Shown: piece after piece, positions 26,710 to 34,607 of the stretch
How positions within the stretch are numbered: the first letter of the stretch is position 1
Layout: each line of letters opens with the position of its first letter
NCBI GenBank assembly: GCA_024236175.1
Contig: JACKKY010000002.1
Span: 372,001 to 436,000, forward strand
Length of the DNA stretch: 64,000 nt
From: Novosphingobium sp.
GTDB lineage: Bacteria > Pseudomonadota > Alphaproteobacteria > Sphingomonadales > Sphingomonadaceae
Direction of reading: 5' to 3'
The notes under the pieces: generated by a model
What the model saw: the letters and a program-made list of their open reading frames with translations, nothing else
Databases searched by the model: none
What the model was told of the DNA's origin: nothing
Position numbers and translations under genes: made by a program

Positions 26710-27012
26710 TCAGTCGGCAGAAAACTCGTCAAGAAAGCCCTGCAAACGCCGCACGACGGAGGGCTCTCCCGGGGCGGATTCCAGCGCTTCCTCGGCCAGA
26801 ACGATCAGCGGTTCGGCATGAAAGCTGGCGGCAAGCCCCTTGAGGCGCATGGCCGCGACCTGCCAGTTGCCGTCGCAGCGCGCACGGCGCAACAGGTCGA
26901 CCTGCCGCGCCAGGCTTTCCGCGAAGGCAGAACGCAGCTCCGCGAACAGCTCGGGATCGTCGCCCGCGGCGGCGGCCAGCGTGGCATCAAGGGCACCTGC
27001 TTCATACGCCAT
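26710..27012 (-). CDS. Hpt-like helical protein lacking the phospho-acceptor histidine
   Basis: A 100-residue all-helical protein. Its centre (VAAMRLKGLAASFHAEPL) matches the Hpt signature A-H-x-L-K-G, but Met55 occupies the position of the phosphorylated histidine; Leu57-Lys58-Gly59 are kept. Normal Hpt proteins pass phosphate between response regulators, and this one probably cannot do so at that position, so a binding or adaptor role is more likely. It is the first gene of the group ending with the H-box-less kinase. A nearby His65 is not at the canonical position. Confidence 0.7.
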   Translation of the reverse strand: MAYEAGALDATLAAAAGDDPELFAELRSAFAESLARQVDLLRRARCDGNWQVAAMRLKGLAASFHAEPLIVLAEEALESAPGEPSVVRRLQGFLDEFSAD

Positions 27013-27036
27013 CCGGCTCTTTTATGGGATGGAAGG

Positions 27037-27051
27037 TTAAACCGGGGTTTA
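27037..27051. promoter_or_regulatory. CtrA-box-like sequence in a divergent promoter
   Basis: TTAA (27037-27040), seven bases, TTTA (27048-27051) differs at one position from the CtrA site TTAA-N7-TTAA. It lies in the 69-base gap between the Hpt-like gene and the divergent coiled-coil gene, where it could affect both. It is read by eye only. Confidence 0.35.
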
Positions 27052-27081
27052 TCCGCAATGCGTGTGTGATATTCAGCGAAG

Positions 27082-29691
27082 ATGGCTGGTGAAACGCGCA
27101 TTATTGCTTTCGGCTCGGGGGATGAGGAAGCTCAGAGGGAAGAATTCCTTCTTACTGAGGAAGTTACATCCGCCGAGGTCGAACCGGAAAACGTCGAGGA
27201 AGAGGCCTCCTCCGCGCCGGACAGGCAATGGCTCCTGCCTGCTGTTGCCGGAACCGCCGTCGCGGCCTGGACGGGCTTCTTCGTCTGGGCGCGGCAGACG
27301 GAAATCCTTGCGGCTCCACAGATGTCGGAATGGATCGGCCTGATCACGGACTGGGCCGTGCCCGTTCTGCTGATCTGCACCGTGTGGCTGCTCGTCATGC
27401 GCAACAGTCGCCGCGAGGCCGCCCGCTTCGGCGATGCGGCACGTGTGCTTTCCGAGGAATCCGTCCGCCTCGAAACGCGCCTGTCTACGGTCAATCGAGA
27501 ATTGAGCCTCGCTCGCGAATTCATCGCGGCACAGTCGCGCGATCTCGAGGCCCTGGGCCGGATCGCTACCGAGCGACTGTCCAAGAATGCCGGCGACCTG
27601 CAGGATCTGATAAGGGACAACAGTGCCCGCATAGACACGATCGGTACGGTCAGCGATGCGGCGCTCGACAATATGGAGAAACTGCGCGGCCAGCTTCCAG
27701 TGATCGCCAGCTCCGCCAAGGACATCACGAACAATATCGGCAACGCGGGCCGAACCGCCCATGCCCAGCTCGCCGAGATGATAAACGGCTTCAAGCGGCT
27801 CAACGAGTTCGGGCAAGCCAGCGAACGGCAGGTCATCACGCTGCGCGGCACGGTAGACGAAGCAATCGCCGAATTCACGCGCCAGTGCGAGCATTTGGAC
27901 CAGATCGCAACAGAGCGGTTCGCCGCACTGGATGAACGTGGAACCGAGTTCCGTACGCAGCTCGATAATCACGAGGTCGAGGCGCTTGCCGCGATCCGCA
28001 CCCGTGCCTCGGCCCTTGGGGAGGAGCTTGAGCAGACCAGGCAGGCACTGGACAGCCACGAGGCGGAAAGCCTCACCTCGCTGCGCGCACGCCTTTCCAC
28101 GTTGCGCGACGAGGGCGCAGCCATTTCCCGCGCCATGCGCGAAGGAGAGAGCCGGGCAATCGAAGGCTGGCAGGCCAGCCTCGAACGCCTGAACGAAGAC
28201 ATGGCGGCAACCATCGCCTCGCTCGAACAGGCTGATAGCGCCGCGATCGAAGGCGCGCACAGCCGCCTTGCGGCGCTCACGGACGAAGTCGCATCCATCG
28301 AGGAGCGCATCGCGGAGCGCACCCGGACGTTCGACCAGGAAATGGAACGGCGCCGCGCGGCGACCGAAGCGAACGAGATAGACGCGACGGATCGGCTGTC
28401 GGAGCGGCTGTCCGCAATCGATGCCGAAATCGAGCGACGGCGGCAGACGCACGAACAAATCGGCGAGGCCATCGCCGCCCACAGCGAATCGGTCTCTGCC
28501 CGGCTCGGCGAATGCGAGCGGCGCCTGGTCGCGCTCTCAACGCTCAGCGAAAGGAGCCAAGCCGGCATCGCCGCGGGCGTGCAGGCACTGGCGGACAGGT
28601 TTTCCGAAGCACGCTCCATGCTGGACAGCACCGGCAATGAAGTGGTGCAGGCAACCGACGCCAGCGTCCGGCTGCTGGAATTGTTGCAGGGCTCGGCCAG
28701 CATGTGTCGGGAAGAACTTCAGCAATCCCTTGCCGCAAATGTCGAGGTGCTCGCCTCCACCGAAGATCGCATTGCCCAGCTGCTCAACGTGCTCGCCGAA
28801 GTGGGCAGCCGCGGCGAGAGCCTGTCCGGCTTGCTGGACGCTTCGGAAGCGAAGCTCGGCGACATGGGCGCAACCATCGAAGCGCGCCAGGCCGCGCTCG
28901 AACAACAGGGGTTGGCTTACGAGACGCGGCTCGCGGAACTGCGCGACAGGCTCGAGGTGATCGAGCAGCAAAGCGACAGGCTCGCCGAAAAGGCTCAGGG
29001 CGAATTGTCGGAAGCGATCGAGAATCTTAGCGCTTCCGTGAAGGGAGCCGTCGCGACGATCTCCGACCAGGGCTCGACGGCCGTCTCCGCCCTCGCCGTC
29101 CAGTTGGGCAAGGAAAGTTCGGCCGCGATCGACAAGGCGATGCATATGAGCGCGGCCGAAACGGCGGGTCAGCTCGAACAGGCCGCCGCCCATGCCGCCG
29201 GTGTAAGCCGGGAAGCGGCGGTACAGCTCCGAGACCAGCTCGCCAAGGTGAACGAGCTGGTCGGCAATCTCGAGCGCAGGGTCGCCCAGGCGCGCGAACG
29301 TGCGGAAGAGCAGGTCGACAACGATTTCTCGCGCCGCGTGGCGCTGATTACCGAATCACTCAATTCGAATTCGATCGACATAGCCCGCGCCCTGTCGGCC
29401 GACGTTTCCGACACGGCCTGGGCCTCCTATCTGCGGGGCGACAGGGGTATTTTCACGAGGCGGGCCGTCAACCTGCTCGAAAGCGGCGAAGCGCGCGCGA
29501 TCGCGCAGATCTTCGAAAACGACGGAGATTTCCGCGAGCACGTGAGCCGCTACATCCATGATTTCGAGGCAATACTGCGCCAGGTGCTGTCCACCCGCGA
29601 CGGCCACGCGCTCGGCGTCACCCTGCTTTCTTCCGACATGGGCAAGCTCTATGTCGCGCTGGCCCAGTCGATCGAACGGCTGAGGGACTAG
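27082..29691 (+). CDS. Large inner-membrane coiled-coil protein, function unknown
   Basis: An 869-residue protein with an acidic N-terminus, two membrane helices at about 50-70 and 84-106, and then roughly 650 residues of near-continuous coiled coil rich in Ala, Glu, Arg and Leu. The last 130 residues form a separate conserved-looking region (DVSDTAWASYLRGDRGIFTR, FENDGDFREHVSRYIHDFEA, LLSSDMGKLYVALAQ). I know similar long coiled-coil proteins from alphaproteobacteria with no assigned function. The bulk would be cytoplasmic if both helices span the membrane. It is divergent from the Hpt/kinase group and shares its short promoter region, suggesting a common process such as envelope organisation or cell cycle. 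Its stop overlaps that of the convergent DUF1467 gene. Confidence 0.75.
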   Translation: MAGETRIIAFGSGDEEAQREEFLLTEEVTSAEVEPENVEEEASSAPDRQWLLPAVAGTAVAAWTGFFVWARQTEILAAPQMSEWIGLITDWAVPVLLICTVWLLVMRNSRREAARFGDAARVLSEESVRLETRLSTVNRELSLAREFIAAQSRDLEALGRIATERLSKNAGDLQDLIRDNSARIDTIGTVSDAALDNMEKLRGQLPVIASSAKDITNNIGNAGRTAHAQLAEMINGFKRLNEFGQASERQVITLRGTVDEAIAEFTRQCEHLDQIATERFAALDERGTEFRTQLDNHEVEALAAIRTRASALGEELEQTRQALDSHEAESLTSLRARLSTLRDEGAAISRAMREGESRAIEGWQASLERLNEDMAATIASLEQADSAAIEGAHSRLAALTDEVASIEERIAERTRTFDQEMERRRAATEANEIDATDRLSERLSAIDAEIERRRQTHEQIGEAIAAHSESVSARLGECERRLVALSTLSERSQAGIAAGVQALADRFSEARSMLDSTGNEVVQATDASVRLLELLQGSASMCREELQQSLAANVEVLASTEDRIAQLLNVLAEVGSRGESLSGLLDASEAKLGDMGATIEARQAALEQQGLAYETRLAELRDRLEVIEQQSDRLAEKAQGELSEAIENLSASVKGAVATISDQGSTAVSALAVQLGKESSAAIDKAMHMSAAETAGQLEQAAAHAAGVSREAAVQLRDQLAKVNELVGNLERRVAQARERAEEQVDNDFSRRVALITESLNSNSIDIARALSADVSDTAWASYLRGDRGIFTRRAVNLLESGEARAIAQIFENDGDFREHVSRYIHDFEAILRQVLSTRDGHALGVTLLSSDMGKLYVALAQSIERLRD

Positions 29692-29981
29692 TAGGCGTCG
29701 AGCCCCTCGATCTCGGGCGGCTCCCCGAACAGGTTGAGATCGCCGACCTCGATCCAGCCATTGACGTAATTGGCATAGTATAGCGCGAACAGGACCGCCG
29801 CGAGGATCGTCGCGCGCAGGGCAATGCGGCCGGGCCGGAAATTCGCCGGCGCGCTGTCCGCCTGGCCGGGGACTTTCTCGACGCCTTCCTCTTCATGGGT
29901 CCGCACCCCGAACGGCATCGTCAAAAAGGCGCTCAGCACCCAGAACAGGGCGTAGATCGCGAGAATCGATGTCCAGCGCAT
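29688..29981 (-). CDS. DUF1467 family small membrane protein
   Basis: A 97-residue protein with two membrane helices (residues about 4-26 and 53-73). The MPFGVRTHEEEGVEKVPGQA loop after the first helix is characteristic of DUF1467. It is usually found behind RNase J in sphingomonads, as here, 12 bases after the rnj stop. The function is unknown. Confidence 0.87.
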   Translation of the reverse strand: MRWTSILAIYALFWVLSAFLTMPFGVRTHEEEGVEKVPGQADSAPANFRPGRIALRATILAAVLFALYYANYVNGWIEVGDLNLFGEPPEIEGLDAY

Positions 29982-29993
29982 TTGCTTTTCCCG

Positions 29994-31628
29994 TCAATCT
30001 CCCAGGAGCATGACCTGCACCTGCGGCCGCTTGCCCGACCAACGCTGCGCCGCGCGGCGCGCCGCAAGGCGGGCAGCCTCGCTTCTGGCATCACGGTCGC
30101 GCGCTTTCGGCCCCTTGAGGCGGCCCAGGGCATCGACCACGTCCGCGCAGGCTTCTTCGACGAAATCGCCGTAGTCCTCGTCCAGCGGCAGGCCGATGCC
30201 GGCGACGTCCACCTTGCCTTGTCCGTCGACGGCAACCATCACCACGCCATTATAGGCGATCCTGCGACGCATCACCATGGCCTCGCCATCGGCCGGAGCG
30301 ATGATATCGCCGTCCAGTACAAGGCGCCCTGCCCTAGCCTCACCGAACTTCCCGGGTTTTCCGGGAGCAAGGCGGACAAGGTCACCGTTCTTCTGGACGA
30401 CCGTCTTGCCAATTCCGCATTCGCGGCCCAACCGCGCCTGCTCCTGCATGTGGCGCATTTCGCCATGGACCGGGACGAGAATCTCGGGTCGTAGCCAGCC
30501 ATAGATCGCTTCGAGCTCCGGCTTGCCCGGGTGACCGGAGACATGGATGGAACCGCGCCGGTCCGTCACAACCTGAATGCCCTGCGCAGCAAACTGGTTC
30601 TGGATTCGGCCGATGGCGACCTCGTTGCCCGGGATCTGGCGGTTCGAGAACAGTACGACGTCTCCCGTCTCCAGCGAAAGCGGGTGGTTCCCTTCGCAGA
30701 TCCGGGAGAGCGCGGCGCGAGGCTCGCCCTGTCCGCCTGTAGCGACGATCAACACTTCCCCACGCGGCAGGCTCATCGCCGTGTCGAAATCAACCGGCTC
30801 GGGCAGATCGCGCAGATAGCCCGTCGCCTTGCCGGTCGCGATGATCCGGTCGAGCGAACGGCCCGCGACGCACAGCTTTCGCCCGGTCGCCTTCGCAATC
30901 TGGCCGAGCGTCTGTAGGCGGGCAACGTTGGATGCGAAGGTCGTCACCACCACGCGGCGGCCGGCATGCTTGCCGACTTCCTCCAGCAGGCCGCGAAGGG
31001 CATCGCCTTCGGAGCCCGAAGGTTCGGGATTGAAGACGTTCGTCGAATCGCAAACCAGCGCCAGGATGCCCTCGTCGCCGATCTCCGTAAGCTCAGCCCC
31101 GGTGGTCGGCGTACCGATCAGCGGTTCGTCGTCGAGCTTCCAGTCTCCGGTGTGGAAGATACGGCCATAAGGCGTGTCGATCAGCAGTGCGTTGCCTTCG
31201 GCGATCGAGTGGGCGAGCGGCACGTAGCGGATCCCGAACGGGCCTATCGCGAAGCTATCGAGATGATCGATGACGTTGAGCTTCACCTCCCCGGCAATGC
31301 CCGCTTCCTCGAGCTTCTCGTTGACCAGCTTCGCGGTGAACGGCGTCGCATAGAGCGGCACGCCGAGGTCGGCAGCGAAATAGGGCACCGCGCCGATGTG
31401 GTCCTCATGCGCATGCGTCAGCACGATGCCGAGCAGATCAGCCCGGTTCTCCTCAATGAAGTCGAGGTCGGCGAAAACCAGGTCGACGCCGGGATACTGG
31501 GATTCGCTGAATGTCATGCCGAGGTCGACCATCAGCCACTTGCCGTCGCACCCGTAGAGGTTGACGTTCATGCCGATCTCGCCCGATCCGCCGAGCGCGC
31601 AGAATATCAGTTCCTTGCCGGGCTTCAC
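29994..31628 (-). CDS. rnj: Ribonuclease J
   Basis: A 544-residue metallo-beta-lactamase/beta-CASP nuclease involved in 5' exonucleolytic and endonucleolytic RNA processing, such as 16S rRNA maturation. The metal site appears as His72-x-His74-x-Asp76-His77 (VLTHAHEDHIGAVPY); the beta-CASP part and the C-terminal region VSGHPGKPELEAIYGWL are present. The GTG start at 31628 overlaps the coaX stop as GTGA and gives the usual N-terminus KELIFCALGGSGEIGMN; a longer frame through coaX is not used. Confidence 0.95.
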   Translation of the reverse strand: MKPGKELIFCALGGSGEIGMNVNLYGCDGKWLMVDLGMTFSESQYPGVDLVFADLDFIEENRADLLGIVLTHAHEDHIGAVPYFAADLGVPLYATPFTAKLVNEKLEEAGIAGEVKLNVIDHLDSFAIGPFGIRYVPLAHSIAEGNALLIDTPYGRIFHTGDWKLDDEPLIGTPTTGAELTEIGDEGILALVCDSTNVFNPEPSGSEGDALRGLLEEVGKHAGRRVVVTTFASNVARLQTLGQIAKATGRKLCVAGRSLDRIIATGKATGYLRDLPEPVDFDTAMSLPRGEVLIVATGGQGEPRAALSRICEGNHPLSLETGDVVLFSNRQIPGNEVAIGRIQNQFAAQGIQVVTDRRGSIHVSGHPGKPELEAIYGWLRPEILVPVHGEMRHMQEQARLGRECGIGKTVVQKNGDLVRLAPGKPGKFGEARAGRLVLDGDIIAPADGEAMVMRRRIAYNGVVMVAVDGQGKVDVAGIGLPLDEDYGDFVEEACADVVDALGRLKGPKARDRDARSEAARLAARRAAQRWSGKRPQVQVMLLGD

Positions 31629-32404
31629 TTCGCGGAAGCCCTCTCGGCAAGCAGCGCGAGACCTTCGAGGGTCAGGTCCGGCTCGACGGAATCGAAGATG
31701 TCCGTCGCCTCGTCGAAAAGGACGGCAAGGCCGCCTGTCGCGATGACCTTGGCAGGTCGGCCGATCTCGGCCCGCATCCGCGCTATCAGTCCCTCCATCA
31801 TCGCGACGTAGCCCCAGAAGACGCCGATGAGCATCTGGTCCTCGGTGTTGCGACCGATGACGCTGGAGGTTTCGGGCACGTCGATGGCGATGCGCGGCAG
31901 CATCGCGGTGTTGCCGACCAGCGCATCGAGCGAAAGATTGATGCCCGGGGCGATAATCCCGCCCTTGTAGGCGCCGTTGAAGTCGATCGCGTCGAAAGTC
32001 GTCGCCGTGCCGAAGTCGACGATGATGAGGTCGCCGCCGTGCCTGGCATGGGCTGCGATGGCGTTCACTGCGCGGTCCGCGCCGAGCGAGCGCGGCTCGT
32101 CGACATCGATGTCGATGGCATAATCGACGGGCGGCTGCCCGGCGATCATCGGCTCGATGTTGAAGAAGTTGCGCGCCAGCACATCGAGATTGTGCAGCGC
32201 TCGCGGCACGACGGTCGAAACGATGATCTGCTTGATTTCTCGCCGGTCCACGCCGCGGATCGAGAGCAGTTGCATCAGCCACACGGCATATTCGTCGCCG
32301 GTGCGGCGCGCATCGGTGGCAATGCGCCAGCGCGCCTTGAGAGTCCGCCCCTCGAACAGCGCAAAGACGACATTGGTATTGCCGGCATCAATCGCGAGCA
32401 GCAT
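31625..32404 (-). CDS. coaX: Type III pantothenate kinase
   Basis: A 259-residue ATP-dependent kinase of the ASKHA fold for the first step of coenzyme A synthesis. Motifs are LLAIDAGNTNVVFALF (phosphate 1), GADRAVNAIAAHARHG, IIVDFGTATTFDAID and GGIIAPGINLSLDAL. The ATG at 32404 gives the family N-terminus; an upstream GTG would add six residues. It lies 20 bases after birA and overlaps rnj. The birA-coaX-rnj string behind nuoN is a known alphaproteobacterial arrangement. Confidence 0.96.
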   Translation of the reverse strand: MLLAIDAGNTNVVFALFEGRTLKARWRIATDARRTGDEYAVWLMQLLSIRGVDRREIKQIIVSTVVPRALHNLDVLARNFFNIEPMIAGQPPVDYAIDIDVDEPRSLGADRAVNAIAAHARHGGDLIIVDFGTATTFDAIDFNGAYKGGIIAPGINLSLDALVGNTAMLPRIAIDVPETSSVIGRNTEDQMLIGVFWGYVAMMEGLIARMRAEIGRPAKVIATGGLAVLFDEATDIFDSVEPDLTLEGLALLAERASAK

Positions 32405-32424
32405 CGGTTTCGTGTCTCCCACCT

Positions 32425-33147
32425 TCAGCCTTCGAGGCTGACAAGGTTCACATCGCCTGCATGGATGGCACGGCTCGTGCCGTCAACCAAGCGCAGTTGC
32501 AGGCTGCCATCCTCGCCAATCCCCGCAAAAGTGCCGTTGACGCGCGCATCGCCCGGTTCCAGCACATAAAGCGGTGTCCCGACAGGATGGGCGACGGCAA
32601 GCCAGCGTTTGACGATCGGCGCCATCCCGAAATTACGCCAGCGCTCAAGCTCAATGTCGAACAGCCGCGACAAATCGCCGGCGAACGCGTCCCTAGCAAC
32701 ATTCCCGCCCAGATCGGCGAGCGCGACCGTCGCGCGATCGGGCAATCTTGGTGCCGACGGGAGATTCACGCCGATCCCGACCACGACAGCGTCTTCCACG
32801 CGTTCGAGCAAGATTCCCGCCAGTTTCGCGCCGTCTATCATGACGTCGTTGGGCCATTTGAGCATGGCCCTGTGCGGCTCGGGCAAATGAAGCGAGACAG
32901 CCTCGTGGACCGCCAGCCCGGCAAGCAGCGCCAGGGTCGCCGGCTCGGGGTCGCCGAAGCGGCGGTGCACCACGGTCGAGCCCATGAAATTGCCGCTGCC
33001 GTCGAACCATTCGCGCCCCTGCCGGCCGCGCCCGGCGGTCTGCCGCTCGGCGACGAGCCAGTCACCCTCCGGCACGAACTCGCCCGCACGCAGGCGCGCG
33101 GCGAGATCCGCATTGGTGGAACCGGTTTCTGGAACGAATTGGATCAA
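32425..33147 (-). CDS. birA: Biotin--[acetyl-CoA-carboxylase] ligase
   Basis: A protein of about 240 residues that attaches biotin to the carboxyl carrier protein. Visible motifs are ETGSTNADLAAR, AERQTAGRGRQGREWFDG, LKWPNDVMIDGAKLAGIL and VGIGVNL. There is no N-terminal DNA-binding domain, so it is a class I ligase without the repressor function. I infer a TTG start at 33147 that overlaps the nuoN stop (TTGA), because an ATG lies only deep inside nuoN. Confidence 0.93.
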   Translation of the reverse strand: MIQFVPETGSTNADLAARLRAGEFVPEGDWLVAERQTAGRGRQGREWFDGSGNFMGSTVVHRRFGDPEPATLALLAGLAVHEAVSLHLPEPHRAMLKWPNDVMIDGAKLAGILLERVEDAVVVGIGVNLPSAPRLPDRATVALADLGGNVARDAFAGDLSRLFDIELERWRNFGMAPIVKRWLAVAHPVGTPLYVLEPGDARVNGTFAGIGEDGSLQLRLVDGTSRAIHAGDVNLVSLEG

Positions 33148-34607
33148 ACCGCCAGGAACAGCGCAGTGGCAGCCGTATCGGCAAGCTCGCCGAGCCATTT
33201 CGTCAGCAGATAGCCGAGCGGCGAGATGAACACGCTGGTGATCACCAGCAGCGCCTGGTGCGCCCAGTCGCTCCTGCCCGTGATCCGGCCGGCCGGCTCG
33301 TCGAAATACATGATCTTGACGATCTTGATGTAGTAGAACGCGCCGATCACCGAGGCGGCGATGCCGAACACGGCGAGCGCGACAAGGTCGGCCTGGACCG
33401 CGGCCTGGAAGACCACGAACTTGCCCCAGAAACCGAACAGCGGCGGTACGCCGGCAAGGCTGAACATGATCATCGCCAGCGCCAGCGCCAGCGCCGGCCG
33501 CGTCCGCGAAAGACCGGCCATGTCCGAGATCGCCTCGACAGGTTCGCCATCAGCGTCCTTCAGCATCAGCACGGCCACGAAACCGCCCAGCGACATCGCG
33601 ACATAGATCGCGAGGTAGACAAGCATGGCCGACGCGCCTTCCGGCGTCGCCGCAGCGAGGCCGATCAGCATGAAGCCGACGTTGTTGATCGAGGAATAGG
33701 CCAGCAGTCGCTTGATGTTGCCCTGCCCGATCGCGCCCAGCGCACCGACGATGATCGACGCCAGTGCGGCGAAGATCACGATCTGACGCCACGCATCGGC
33801 CTGCGTGCCGAAGGCGTCCAGCGAAACGCGCATGGTGAGCGCCAGCGCGGCAACTTTCGGTGCGGTAGCGAAGAATGTGGTGACAGGCGTCGGCGCACCT
33901 TCATAGACGTCCGGCGTCCACATATGGAACGGCACGGCGCTGATCTTGAATGCCAGGCCCGCCAGCACGAACACGATGCCGAACAGCGCCCCGGTCGAAA
34001 GCCCGCCGTCGAGTGCCGCACGAGTGCCGGCGAAGCTGGTCGTCCCGGTGAAGCCGTAAGTCAGGCTCATGCCGAACAGCAGGATGCCACTGGCCAGCGC
34101 GCCGAGCACGAAATACTTGAGCCCGGCTTCGGCCGAACGGTTGTCGGTCCGCAGGAAAGCGGCGAGTACATAGGCGGCAAGCGAATTGAGTTCGAGCCCG
34201 ATGTAAAGCGTGATGAGATCCCCGGCCGAAACCATGATCCCCATGCCGAGCGCGGCAAACAGGACGAGCACCGGGTATTCCGCCCGCATCGCATTGTAGC
34301 GCTCGAAAAAGGCCGGCGCGACGATCAGCGACGCGCCTGCCGCTCCGTAGATCAGCAGCTTGGCGAAGCTGGCAAAGGCGTCGGCGCGATACTGTCCCAG
34401 GAATGCTTCCGTATCGGCGCCCATGGCGCCTTCGCAAAGCGCGGGCGCGACAAGGAAGCCGGCGGCTGCCAGCGCAGCGACCGACAGGATGCTGATGATG
34501 CGCGATGCCTTGTCACCCGACCATGCAGCGACCAGCAGCAGGATCAGGCCGGCAACGCTCAGGACTTCTTCGGCCGCGATGAGGCGCAGCGACTGTGACC
34601 AGTCCAT
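33144..34607 (-). CDS. nuoN: NADH-quinone oxidoreductase subunit N
   Basis: A 487-residue antiporter-like membrane subunit of complex I with about fourteen helices. Recognisable segments include LYIGLELNSLAAYVLAAF (with the key Glu), SGILLFGMSLTYGFTGTT, FKISAVPFHMWTPDVYEGAP (with the proton-channel Lys) and LAYSSINNVGFMLIG. It is the last of the nuo genes. Its ATG overlaps the nuoM stop, and its own stop overlaps the birA start. Confidence 0.97.
   Translation of the reverse strand: MDWSQSLRLIAAEEVLSVAGLILLLVAAWSGDKASRIISILSVAALAAAGFLVAPALCEGAMGADTEAFLGQYRADAFASFAKLLIYGAAGASLIVAPAFFERYNAMRAEYPVLVLFAALGMGIMVSAGDLITLYIGLELNSLAAYVLAAFLRTDNRSAEAGLKYFVLGALASGILLFGMSLTYGFTGTTSFAGTRAALDGGLSTGALFGIVFVLAGLAFKISAVPFHMWTPDVYEGAPTPVTTFFATAPKVAALALTMRVSLDAFGTQADAWRQIVIFAALASIIVGALGAIGQGNIKRLLAYSSINNVGFMLIGLAAATPEGASAMLVYLAIYVAMSLGGFVAVLMLKDADGEPVEAISDMAGLSRTRPALALALAMIMFSLAGVPPLFGFWGKFVVFQAAVQADLVALAVFGIAASVIGAFYYIKIVKIMYFDEPAGRITGRSDWAHQALLVITSVFISPLGYLLTKWLGELADTAATALFLAV

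Noticed and set aside
33258..34598. A 446-codon forward open frame opposite nuoN
   Set aside because: nuoN is intact on the other strand; the forward product is highly charged and low-complexity, a typical shadow.
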